DNA from: an uncultured Alphaproteobacteria bacterium | GTDB taxonomy: Bacteria; Pseudomonadota; Alphaproteobacteria; Micavibrionales; Micavibrionaceae | DNA length: 64,000 bases | Reading direction: 5' to 3' | NCBI GenBank assembly: GCA_937931645.1 | Contig: CALHAR010000002.1 | Location: 179,613-243,612, forward strand | Shown here: piece by piece, positions 43,517 through 51,887 of the stretch | How the letters are laid out: every line of letters begins with the position of its first letter | Position numbering within the stretch: the first letter of the stretch is position 1 | Translations under genes and position numbers: made by a program | Notes under the pieces: model-generated | What the model was told of the DNA's origin: nothing | The model's database searches: none | Seen by the model: only the letters and a program-made list of their open reading frames with translations

Positions 43517-43834
43517 ATGATTGATAAAATTGCTAATCCAGCTGCGACTGCCGCTGCAAATGCTTATGAGGCAACATCTAAAGCCGCAAGTACCCTTGGT
43601 ACGGCTGAACCAGAAACAGAATCATTTGGTGATATTTTAAGAAATACAGCAGTTCAATCTATTCAAACATTACGCGCTGGTGAGGCGGCCTCTGCTAGGG
43701 CAGTGACAGGTGAAGCCTCGCTTACCGAGGTTGTGCAAGCCGTTACAGCATCTGAAATTACTCTTCAAACCGTTATGGCTGTTCGTGACAGAATGATAAG
43801 TGCCGCCCAAGAAATCTTACGGATGCCTGTTTAA
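43517..43834 (+). CDS. fliE: Flagellar hook-basal body protein FliE
   Basis: FliE joins the MS ring to the rod. The 105-residue protein has ESFGDILRNTAVQSIQTLRA and ITLQTVMAVRDRMISAAQEI, ending with ILRMPV, as in other FliE proteins. It has TAGGAG about 7 bases before the ATG and stands between flgC and fliQ. Confidence 0.94.
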   Translation: MIDKIANPAATAAANAYEATSKAASTLGTAEPETESFGDILRNTAVQSIQTLRAGEAASARAVTGEASLTEVVQAVTASEITLQTVMAVRDRMISAAQEILRMPV

Positions 43835-43915
43835 GGGTTATGATAAGTCAAATATCTTGTTTTTATTCTTATGCTCTTTCTTGTCAGGAAGTAAGACTGC
43901 CGATACACTGTTATT

Positions 43916-44182
43916 ATGAATCAAGATGAAATTATAGACATTGCGCGTGAATCAATCATGTTGGTTATACATGTAAGTATGCCTATTATGGTTGTAGGTT
44001 TGGTTGTTGGGGTGGCGATTGCATTGATTCAGGCCTTAACCCAAGTACAAGAAATTACGTTGGTTTTTGTTCCTAAAATTTTGGCAATATTCTTAGCTAT
44101 ATTTGTGTTTCTGCCAAGCTTCGCAGGCATAATGATTAACTTCATGGAAAAAATAGCCGATCGCATTATCGGAATAGGGTAA
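43916..44182 (+). CDS. fliQ: Flagellar export gate protein FliQ
   Basis: FliQ is a small subunit of the export gate with two membrane hairpin helices. The 88-residue product shows IMVVGLVVGVAIALIQALTQ and VQEITLVFVPKILAIFLAIF, both diagnostic. It precedes fliR by 27 bases. Confidence 0.96.
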   Translation: MNQDEIIDIARESIMLVIHVSMPIMVVGLVVGVAIALIQALTQVQEITLVFVPKILAIFLAIFVFLPSFAGIMINFMEKIADRIIGIG

Positions 44183-44209
44183 AAACCTTAATGAGAGAGC
44201 GGAAGCCAA

Positions 44210-44983
44210 ATGCAATCCATTGAAGAATTTTTGGTCAGCGGTATTTTCACCTTTATGCTTATTTTTACACGGTTTGGTACGGCGATGATGGTCATGCCTG
44301 GTATTGGTGATTCTTTTGTTCCGACGAACATTCGTTTATTGATCGTCTTGGCTCTCTCTTTTGTTTTAACGCCGGTTATGGTGCCGTTCATGCCTGAACA
44401 AGTGCCGGCTCTGCCTCTTTTATTTTTCCTTATTATTATGGAGGGGGTCGTTGGTTTCTTCATGGGCGTTATGGCGCGAATATTTATGACGGCCTTGGAT
44501 GTAGCAGGGATGATGATATCCAACGCGTCAGGTATGGCGAACGCGCAGGTTTTTAACCCAACATTAGCAACACAAGGCTCTACCGTTGGAGCGTTCTTAT
44601 CGGTCACTGGTGTTGTGCTGTTATTTGCAACCAATATGCATCACTTGTTAATTTACGGTTTGGTTGAGAGCTATCATCTGTTTCCAGTGGGCGCAATCCC
44701 CGATACAGGCGGTATGGCACAGCTTGTAATCCGTGCTTTTTCGACCAGCTTTTTAACAGGCTTCCAAATTGCCATTCCTTTTACTATTGTTGGAATGATG
44801 TTGTTTATTGGTATGGGAGTGTTATCGCGCCTCATGCCACAGGTGCAGGTCTTTATCTTGATATTACCGGTTCAAATTATGTTGGCGTTACTGACGTTAT
44901 CTCTTGTGTTTTCTGCGGCGATGTTGTTCTGGTTGGGTAAATTTGAAGAAGGTATGACCTTCTTTTTATTGCAGGGCGGGTAG
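44210..44983 (+). CDS. fliR: Flagellar export gate protein FliR
   Basis: FliR completes the FliPQR export channel. The 257-residue protein has about six membrane segments and typical motifs LIFTRFGTAMMVMPGIGDSF and DVAGMMISNASGMANAQVFN. Position between fliQ and flhB is the usual order. Confidence 0.95.
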   Translation: MQSIEEFLVSGIFTFMLIFTRFGTAMMVMPGIGDSFVPTNIRLLIVLALSFVLTPVMVPFMPEQVPALPLLFFLIIMEGVVGFFMGVMARIFMTALDVAGMMISNASGMANAQVFNPTLATQGSTVGAFLSVTGVVLLFATNMHHLLIYGLVESYHLFPVGAIPDTGGMAQLVIRAFSTSFLTGFQIAIPFTIVGMMLFIGMGVLSRLMPQVQVFILILPVQIMLALLTLSLVFSAAMLFWLGKFEEGMTFFLLQGG

Positions 44984-44994
44984 GTAGGTAAGCC

Positions 44995-46071
44995 ATGAGT
45001 GATTCAGGACAGGAAGATGACACCCAAAAAACCGAGGAACCAACCCCGAAGAAGTTGGAAGAGAGCCGTAAGAAAGGGCAGGTTGCGTTAAGCCGTGAAG
45101 TGAATAACTGGGTTATGTTATTTGCTGGGACGGTTGTGATACTAGCCATTGGCCCTTCTGCATTAGCTTCCATGAGAGACTTTATGCAAAGCTTTATTGA
45201 GCGGGCTCACATGATGCCACCTGGAGCAGGGGGGATGGGGATTGTGTTAAGTGCCTCTTTTTGGGAAGTCCTTAGTCTTCTTGCTTTACCATTGATTGTC
45301 CTGATGTTGGCTGCTTTTTTGGCGCCATTCGTACAGATAGGACCTTTACTTGCCCCTCATGTTATTAAACCAGATTTTAGCAAAATTTCTCCGATGGGTG
45401 GCGTTAAAAGGCTTTTTTCTCTGCGTTCGATTATGGAGTTTGTTAAGGGGATATTGAAGCTCGGTATTATAAGTTTTGTTGGTTATGTTTTACTTAAGCC
45501 TTTCTACGGTTCAATAGATCATACGATTGGACTGCCCCTAGATATGATGATGCAAGAAATGACAGGTTTAATCCTACGGTTAATGTCAGGGATTCTGGTT
45601 GTTTTATTGGTTGTTGCTGTGATGGATCTGGTTTATCAACGCTATGAACATCATAAGAAAATGATGATGAGTAAGCAGGAGCTAAAAGACGAGTATAAGC
45701 AAACGGAAGGAGATCCGCACGTCCGAGCAAAATTACGTCAGTTGAGGCAAGAAAAAGCGCGGGCCCGCATGATGCAGGCTGTCCCAGAAGCGGATGTTGT
45801 TATTACGAACCCAACGCATTATTCACTGGCTTTAAAATATGACCCTGAAGAAATGGATGCTCCCGTTTTGGTTGCAAAAGGGGTTGATGAGGTGGCAATG
45901 CGTATTAGAGAAGTTGCCAATGAAAATGATATACCTTTATTTGAAAACAAACCCTTAGCGCGCGCTCTTTATGATACGGTTGAATTAGATGAAATGGTTC
46001 CTGAGGAACACTATAAGGCGGTTGCTGAGGTTATTTCTTATATCTTCCAATTGAAGGACAAGCTGCGATAA
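44995..46071 (+). CDS. flhB: Flagellar export switch protein FlhB
   Basis: FlhB switches export from rod/hook to filament proteins. The N-terminus (DDTQKTEEPTPKKLEESRKK, GQVALSREVNN) and four membrane helices are followed by the self-cleaving NPTH at residues 272-275 and a short C-terminal domain. The length of 358 is normal. The FlhB-tail homologue FhlB is encoded in the divergent operon 2.5 kb away. Confidence 0.96.
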   Translation: MSDSGQEDDTQKTEEPTPKKLEESRKKGQVALSREVNNWVMLFAGTVVILAIGPSALASMRDFMQSFIERAHMMPPGAGGMGIVLSASFWEVLSLLALPLIVLMLAAFLAPFVQIGPLLAPHVIKPDFSKISPMGGVKRLFSLRSIMEFVKGILKLGIISFVGYVLLKPFYGSIDHTIGLPLDMMMQEMTGLILRLMSGILVVLLVVAVMDLVYQRYEHHKKMMMSKQELKDEYKQTEGDPHVRAKLRQLRQEKARARMMQAVPEADVVITNPTHYSLALKYDPEEMDAPVLVAKGVDEVAMRIREVANENDIPLFENKPLARALYDTVELDEMVPEEHYKAVAEVISYIFQLKDKLR

Positions 46072-46108
46072 TATTGGGGGGATGATATCCTCTTAAGGCT
46101 GGTATAGC

Positions 46109-48664
46109 GTGAATGATTCATGGCATTATCTACGAACCATGTCTCTTGATAACTTAGAATTCATCGAACGTCAGAATGACAAAAATATAATAAAGAAGAA
46201 GGAAAAAACCTCTTCTTTAAAAAGCTTCGGTGTGTCTGTGTTTTTAACCGTTATTTATGTCGTTGGCTGTGTTGGGCTTGCCATTATATTGGGTATTGAT
46301 ACGTTAACCTTTGTTTTGGCGGGGTTGCTGTTTGTTATCTCTAGTATTATTGCTTTTTGGGCGCAGCGTTATTTCTATGCTGTTAAGGCGCGTGAGAAAG
46401 AGCGCCTTTTAATACGCGAAGTCTTAGAAGGGAGCCGCGGCGCCCGTATGATTACAAATAGCGCGGATCATACGGTCTATTATAATCAACGTTTTGAATT
46501 TTTATGCCAAGATCAAGAAAGTATTGATTTAAATGGCTTGGCTAATATTTTTATTAAAAACAGCAATGCTTATAATTTGTTTGTTAAATTAGCAGAACAG
46601 GCACGTTTGGGTGTTACAGATTCTATTGAACTTCGTGCGGGAGATGATGGTTCTGAAAATAAAGGTGATTGGTTTTTACTAACGGCGCAGCCAGTTGCTG
46701 GCTGGGCGGGGTATGTACATTGGCGGGTTGATGATATTTCAGATCAACGCGAGACTGAACGCTCTGTTTCTGAAGAGCGTGAAAAACTAATTGATTTTAC
46801 CGATAATGCCCCTGTTGGGTTCTTTTCTGCCGATGAAATGGGGCGTTTTATCTTTGTGAATGCTACTTTTGCGCGTTGGTTGGGGCATGATATAGAAAGT
46901 TTACTTGGGAAAGGAAGGCTCCATACATATTTGGAGGAACCGCCATTAGATGCGGCTCCTTATGATGTTGTTGAAAAAGGCGGTGCGCGGCAGGTTGCTG
47001 AAATTATGATGAAAGGCCCTGCAGGGACAACGTTCCTTGCTAGTATTAATCAGGCGGTTGTGCGGGAAGAAGGGGGGCGTATTAGGACTCGAGGTGTTGT
47101 TCATGACTTAACCTCTGAGAAAAAAATGCGCCAAGCTTTGAAGGCTTCTGAAGACCGGTTTGAGCGTTTCTTTGATGAAGCGCCATTGGGGATTATTCGT
47201 GTTGGACCAGATAGAGAGATTCAAGACTGTAATACAGCCTTTGCGAGCCTAAGCGGTTTTGATATTGATAAAATCGAAGGACAGAAATTTAAAGATTTTA
47301 TCGCCCCTGATTACAAAGAAAAAGTTTTGGATGCGATGGGGCATATTGAAGAAGGTCGTCGTATGGATGTTCCGCTGGAGGTCTCTCTCTTGAATAAAGG
47401 CGGTCAAGAGATTGCGGTTCAGATGCATGCTCGCCGCTTTAAGCAAAGTGATAATATTGTTCTCCACTTTATTGATTTAACAGAACAAAAAGACCTTGAG
47501 GTGCAATTTGTTCAATCGCAAAAAATGCAAGCCGTTGGACAGTTGGCAGGCGGTGTTGCGCATGACTTTAACAACCTTCTTACGGCTATTATTGGTTTTA
47601 GTGATTTGCTGTTACTGCGTCATAAGCCAGGGGACCCGTCTTTTGGTGACATTATGCAGATTAAGCAAAACTCTAATCGCGCGGCTAACTTGGTACGTCA
47701 ATTATTGGCCTTTTCTCGTCAGCAAACATTACGCCCTAAAGTTCAAGATATGGCAGATATCCTAACCGAGGTATCGCATCTATTGAGGCGTTTGATTGGG
47801 GCAAACATCGAGCTTGAACTGGTGCATGGGTTTAATCTAGGGATGGTTAAGGTTGATATTGGTCAGATGGAGCAGGTGCTGATTAACTTGGCGGTGAATG
47901 CCCGTGATGCAATGAGTGATAACGGTGGTGGGCATTTAACGATTGAGACTGAAAACTTTAATAATGATAAACCGATTATGTGCGGTGAGGATGAGATGCC
48001 TGCGGGTGAGTGGGTGAGTATCTCTGTTGAAGATACAGGTTGCGGAATCTCTAAGGAAAATATGAGCCGTATTATAGAGCCATTTTTTACCACTAAAGAT
48101 GTGGGGCAGGGCACTGGTTTAGGGTTGGCAACGGTTTATGGGATTATTCGTCAAACAGGTGGATTCTTAAATATTGAGAGTAAGGTTGGAGAAGGCACAA
48201 CATTTACAATTTATTTACCGCGTTTGAGCGAAAAAGAAATTAATGCGGAAGTAGAAGAAGACCCTAAAGCGGCCGAAGAAATGATGGGTGACCTTACAGG
48301 AACTGCGCGGCTTCTTCTTGTTGAAGATGAAGATGCGGTGCGAACATTTAGTACGCGGGCTTTGGTTAATAAAGGGTACGAAGTTTTATCGGCAGAAAAC
48401 GGTGAAGCGGCGCTGACGTTAATGGACGGACAGGAAAATAAAAATATTGATCTGATGGTTACGGATGTCATGATGCCAGATATGGATGGACCAACCTTGG
48501 CGCAACGTATGCGTCAGACCAGCCCAGATTTACGAATTATCTTTATCTCCGGTTATACAGAAGAGAAGCTAAAGGATCATATGGGTAAGGGAATCTTCTT
48601 TTTACCCAAACCTTTCACGCTGAAGCAGTTGGCTGCTAAGGTTAAAGAAGCGCTGGAATCCTAA
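46109..48664 (+). CDS. cckA: Hybrid sensor kinase CckA
   Basis: CckA is the top kinase of the CtrA phosphorelay. The 851-residue protein has two membrane helices (about 38-63 and 66-86), PAS-type domains (about 230-340 and 345-460), a HisKA domain with phospho-acceptor H485 in GGVAHDFNNLL, an HATPase domain (NLAVNARDAM, DTGCGISKENM, GTGLGLATVYGI) and a C-terminal receiver with Asp in VTDVMMPDMDG. This matches alphaproteobacterial CckA in order and wording, and its location next to flagellar genes is common. The start is uncertain: GTG at 46109 or ATG at 46139, neither with a strong ribosome site. CtrA is encoded at the left end. Confidence 0.9.
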   Translation: MNDSWHYLRTMSLDNLEFIERQNDKNIIKKKEKTSSLKSFGVSVFLTVIYVVGCVGLAIILGIDTLTFVLAGLLFVISSIIAFWAQRYFYAVKAREKERLLIREVLEGSRGARMITNSADHTVYYNQRFEFLCQDQESIDLNGLANIFIKNSNAYNLFVKLAEQARLGVTDSIELRAGDDGSENKGDWFLLTAQPVAGWAGYVHWRVDDISDQRETERSVSEEREKLIDFTDNAPVGFFSADEMGRFIFVNATFARWLGHDIESLLGKGRLHTYLEEPPLDAAPYDVVEKGGARQVAEIMMKGPAGTTFLASINQAVVREEGGRIRTRGVVHDLTSEKKMRQALKASEDRFERFFDEAPLGIIRVGPDREIQDCNTAFASLSGFDIDKIEGQKFKDFIAPDYKEKVLDAMGHIEEGRRMDVPLEVSLLNKGGQEIAVQMHARRFKQSDNIVLHFIDLTEQKDLEVQFVQSQKMQAVGQLAGGVAHDFNNLLTAIIGFSDLLLLRHKPGDPSFGDIMQIKQNSNRAANLVRQLLAFSRQQTLRPKVQDMADILTEVSHLLRRLIGANIELELVHGFNLGMVKVDIGQMEQVLINLAVNARDAMSDNGGGHLTIETENFNNDKPIMCGEDEMPAGEWVSISVEDTGCGISKENMSRIIEPFFTTKDVGQGTGLGLATVYGIIRQTGGFLNIESKVGEGTTFTIYLPRLSEKEINAEVEEDPKAAEEMMGDLTGTARLLLVEDEDAVRTFSTRALVNKGYEVLSAENGEAALTLMDGQENKNIDLMVTDVMMPDMDGPTLAQRMRQTSPDLRIIFISGYTEEKLKDHMGKGIFFLPKPFTLKQLAAKVKEALES

Positions 48665-48701
48665 GGTTTTTTTAATATTTTTTTAGTTATACAAACAAAA
48701 T

Positions 48702-48716
48702 GTTCTAACTTTGTTC
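48702..48716 (+). promoter_or_regulatory. LexA (SOS) box upstream of recA
   Basis: GTTC-N7-GTTC is exactly the direct-repeat SOS operator of Alphaproteobacteria. It lies 120 bases before recA and just ahead of the predicted -35 element. Confidence 0.85.
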
Positions 48717-48723
48717 TTTTTGC

Positions 48724-48751
48724 TTTACAGTGAGAACAAACGTGGTACATT
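48724..48751 (+). promoter_or_regulatory. Probable recA promoter
   Basis: TTTACA and TACATT are 16 bases apart, directly after the SOS box, so LexA bound there would hinder RNA polymerase. Confidence 0.5.
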
Positions 48752-48835
48752 AGATTCATTATCTAGTTTGTGAGTAACAAATGAACATCCGTTGAACAGT
48801 TATAAACCCTATGCGAAAAAGGAAGGAATTATACT

Positions 48836-49975
48836 ATGCCCGTAACCCCTATGAGAAAAGATGAACCCATGCATAAAAATGCTGATGAGAAAAATAAAGC
48901 CCTAGATGCGGCATTACAACAAATTGAACGTGCCTTTGGTAAGGGCTCGGTGATGAAGTTGAATGGCGAGCATAACCCCATGAATGTTGAATCTATTTCA
49001 ACGGGGTCGTTAGGACTTGATATTGGATTGGGAATTGGGGGTGTACCGCGTGGTCGTATCGTTGAAGTATATGGTCCAGAAAGCTCAGGTAAAACAACAT
49101 TGGCACTTCATATTATTGCCGAGGCGCAAAAAGCAGGGGGAACCTGCGCGATTGTCGATGCAGAACATGCGCTTGATCCTGGGTATGCTAAAAAATTAGG
49201 CTGTAATGTTGATGAACTTCTTATTTCTCAGCCAGATGCAGGTGAGCAAGCATTAGAAATTACAGATACGCTGGTGCGTTCTGGTGCTTTAGATGTTGTG
49301 GTGGTTGATTCTGTTGCGGCCTTGGTACCGCGTGCGGAATTAGAAGGTGATATGGGTGACCATCATGTGGGGTTACAGGCGCGTCTTATGTCACAAGCGT
49401 TGCGTAAGTTAACAGGATCAATTTCACGCTCTCGTACAACGGTTATCTTTATTAACCAAATTCGTATGAAAATCGGTGTTATGTTTGGTTCTCCTGAAAC
49501 AACAACAGGGGGGAATGCGTTGAAGTTCTACTCCTCCGTCCGTCTTGATATTCGTAGAATTGGTCAAATTAAAGATCGCGATGAGGTTGTAGGTAACCAT
49601 ACACGTGTGAAGGTTGTTAAAAATAAAATGGCGGCTCCATTCCGTCAGATAGAATTTGATATCATGTACGGTAAGGGTATCTCTAAGACAGGTGAAATCC
49701 TTGATTTAGGCGTACAGGGTGGATTTGTTGAGAAGTCAGGATCATGGTTTAGTGCCGAAGGAGAGCGTATTGGTCAAGGGCGTGAAAACTCTAAACAATA
49801 TTTACTCGACCATCCTGAACTTATGGCCTCTATTGAAAATAAAATCCGTCAACATGCGGGGCTTATTTCTGAAGCAATGCTGGTTGGTGGCGATGATGAT
49901 AAAGCAGCGCCCGATTTAGAGGTTGTGGAGCCATCAGTTGAAGAACCAAAGGCGAAAACTAAGAAAACTAAATAA
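48836..49975 (+). CDS. recA: Recombinase RecA
   Basis: RecA binds single-stranded DNA, performs strand exchange and triggers LexA cleavage. Key motifs are Walker [10 protein letters not shown] (about residue 81), [20 protein letters not shown] and loop L2 region [20 protein letters not shown]. The start at 48836 has GGAAGGA 8 bases upstream; in-frame ATGs at 48851 and 48869 are alternatives. The Lys/Glu-rich tail is typical. It has its own SOS box and a terminator. Confidence 0.97.
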   Translation: MPVTPMRKDEPMHKNADEKNKALDAALQQIERAFGKGSVMKLNGEHNPMNVESISTGSLGLDIGLGIGGVPRGRIVEVYGPESSGKTTLALHIIAEAQKAGGTCAIVDAEHALDPGYAKKLGCNVDELLISQPDAGEQALEITDTLVRSGALDVVVVDSVAALVPRAELEGDMGDHHVGLQARLMSQALRKLTGSISRSRTTVIFINQIRMKIGVMFGSPETTTGGNALKFYSSVRLDIRRIGQIKDRDEVVGNHTRVKVVKNKMAAPFRQIEFDIMYGKGISKTGEILDLGVQGGFVEKSGSWFSAEGERIGQGRENSKQYLLDHPELMASIENKIRQHAGLISEAMLVGGDDDKAAPDLEVVEPSVEEPKAKTKKTK

Positions 49976-50022
49976 TATATTTAAGTGATTAAAAGATAAT
50001 TTTGAAAAGTTTATCTCTCGAT

Positions 50023-50055
50023 AAATCTCCGCTTTTCCCGAGGCGGAGATTTTAT
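50023..50055 (+). terminator. Intrinsic terminator after recA
   Basis: AAATCTCCGC and GCGGAGATTT form a ten-base stem followed by T-rich sequence, 48 bases after the recA stop. Confidence 0.8.
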
Positions 50056-50072
50056 CGTTTTAAATGACTTTT

Positions 50073-50267
50073 TTATGGTTGTAGGGAGTTTCTCACTCTT
50101 CTGGGGTTGGGTTGCTGATCTTCCCATCGTCTTTTTTGTTCTTTGCGTGTTGGGTGGTGCTCACCTCCCCCATATCTTTTATCGTGTTCCCTCTCAAAAT
50201 CCCTTCTTGCCAACTCTTTTGGTGTTCTAGCAGCGCCAGTCATTCTATCTGAGTAGTTACGACCCAT
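50073..50267 (-). CDS. Small basic hypothetical protein
   Basis: The 64-residue frame encodes a very basic, hydrophilic peptide (RDFEREHDKRYGGGEHHPTR, KEQKRRWEDQ). It fills the gap between recA and smpB. The ribosome site is weak (CGGA about 8 bases before ATG) and I recognise no family, so it may not be expressed. Confidence 0.4.
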   Translation of the reverse strand: MGRNYSDRMTGAARTPKELARRDFEREHDKRYGGGEHHPTRKEQKRRWEDQQPNPRRVRNSLQP

Positions 50268-50355
50268 TTTAACATCCGTAGTTTTTATTGCTCCAGTTGA
50301 TGAATAGTTTTTTTGCCATAAGACGTCAAGTTAAAAGCGGTGTTTCAAGTTATAA

Positions 50356-50850
50356 TTAACGATTATTTTTTAAAATACGTTGTTTATCGCGTGCCCAGTC
50401 TTTTTGTTTTATGGCTTCGCGCTTGTCATGTTGTTTTTTACCTTTGGCTAAGCCTATCTCAAGTTTGGCGAGGCCTCGTTTATCAAAGTAAAGCTTTATT
50501 GGGATAATGGTGTACCCTTCACGAGAGACTGCTCCCATAAGTTTGTTAATTTCTTTTTTCTTCAAAAGAAGCTTACGAGCGCGGCGGGGTTCGTGTTGTG
50601 CTAAATGCCCCGCTTGTTGGTATTCAGGGATATGGGCATTAAGCAAATGAAGTGCTCCATCCTTTTCAGCAACGTGAGATTCCGCCAACATACATTGTCC
50701 ATGGCGTAATGATTTGACTTCCGTCCCCACAAGCATGAGGCCAGCTTCAAACTTATCTTCTATTGCGTAATCAAAGTTAGCACGACGATTATCTGCTACG
50801 GTCTTATCGGTTGATATCAACCCAGTTTTTTTCTTATCTTTTTTGACCAT
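50356..50850 (-). CDS. smpB: tmRNA-binding protein SmpB
   Basis: SmpB brings tmRNA to stalled ribosomes. The 164-residue protein has the family core YAIEDKFEAGLMLVGTEVKS, LRHGQCMLAESHV, RARKLLLKKKEI and the basic tail GKKQHDKREAIKQKDWARDK. A Lys-rich N-terminal extension precedes it. It is 17 bases after dapA, a common alphaproteobacterial order. Confidence 0.96.
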   Translation of the reverse strand: MVKKDKKKTGLISTDKTVADNRRANFDYAIEDKFEAGLMLVGTEVKSLRHGQCMLAESHVAEKDGALHLLNAHIPEYQQAGHLAQHEPRRARKLLLKKKEINKLMGAVSREGYTIIPIKLYFDKRGLAKLEIGLAKGKKQHDKREAIKQKDWARDKQRILKNNR

Positions 50851-50867
50851 AACAATAGCAGTTCATT

Positions 50868-51779
50868 CTAACCGTTAACGACTTTGTTGATCTTGTTTGC
50901 GCTATCAAGTAACCCCGCATATTCCATAGCTTGCGTCACAAGGGCTTGCGCCTTATTAGACGCACTCAACAAAGGAAGACGGACATGATCGGTGCTTAAG
51001 CCCAATAAGCTTGTCGCATATTTAACGGGGGCGGGTGAACTTTCACAAAACATAGCGTCATGAAGTGGAGATAATAACGCGTTTAATTCTTGGAATTTTT
51101 CGATATTACCATTGGCCCATTCTTTATGGACTTGTGCACAAAGCTGAGGGGCGACGTTGGAGGATACAGATATAGCCCCATCACCACCTTGTGATAAGTA
51201 AGCCCCAGTGGTGCCATCTTCACCAGTTAATAAGCAAAAATCATCACCAATTTCATTACGCATGATAACAGGGCGCGTGAGGTCAGCGGTTGCATCTTTA
51301 ATACCAACAATATTCTTTAATTGTGCCAAACGCGCTACAGTTTCGTTAGCAAGGTCAATAATGCTACGCCCTGGTACGTTATAAAGAATGACAGGGATAT
51401 CAACAGTATCATTGATGGTTTTATAATGTGCGTATAGTCCATCTTGTGATGGCTTGTTGTAATAGGGGGTAACAATAAGGGCGGCGTCCGCACCATCATC
51501 TTTCGCTTCTTGCGTTAATTCAATGGCTTCGGCGGTGTTGTTTGACCCTGTACCAGCAATAACAGGAATGCGCTTATTCACAATTTCAACACAACGTTTC
51601 ACAACCTTCTTGTGTTCGGCATGGCTTAAAACTGGCGACTCACCCGTCGTACCACATGGGACAACACCGTCACTGCCTTGCTCAACTTGCCATTCGACAA
51701 ATTTATCGAAAGCAGGCCAATCAATTTCACCATCTTTGGTGAAAGGGGTAATCAACGCTGTTATGGATCCTTTAAACAT
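50868..51779 (-). CDS. dapA: 4-hydroxy-tetrahydrodipicolinate synthase DapA
   Basis: DapA condenses pyruvate with aspartate semialdehyde in the lysine and diaminopimelate pathway. The motifs are GTTGESPVLSHAEH, YYNKPSQDGLYAH, the tyrosine in LYNVPGRS and the Schiff-base lysine in VGIKDATADL. The 303-residue length fits. It diverges from the lytic transglycosylase gene and is followed by smpB, with no space for another promoter. Confidence 0.95.
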   Translation of the reverse strand: MFKGSITALITPFTKDGEIDWPAFDKFVEWQVEQGSDGVVPCGTTGESPVLSHAEHKKVVKRCVEIVNKRIPVIAGTGSNNTAEAIELTQEAKDDGADAALIVTPYYNKPSQDGLYAHYKTINDTVDIPVILYNVPGRSIIDLANETVARLAQLKNIVGIKDATADLTRPVIMRNEIGDDFCLLTGEDGTTGAYLSQGGDGAISVSSNVAPQLCAQVHKEWANGNIEKFQELNALLSPLHDAMFCESSPAPVKYATSLLGLSTDHVRLPLLSASNKAQALVTQAMEYAGLLDSANKINKVVNG

Positions 51780-51887
51780 CTTTTTCTCTTCGTATATCTT
51801 TGGGGTTAACCCCTGTTATTTGCTTTGAAAATATTGTCATACCCTATAGATTTAAAGGGTCTCATGCAAGAAAAAGGGTTTTAAGAA

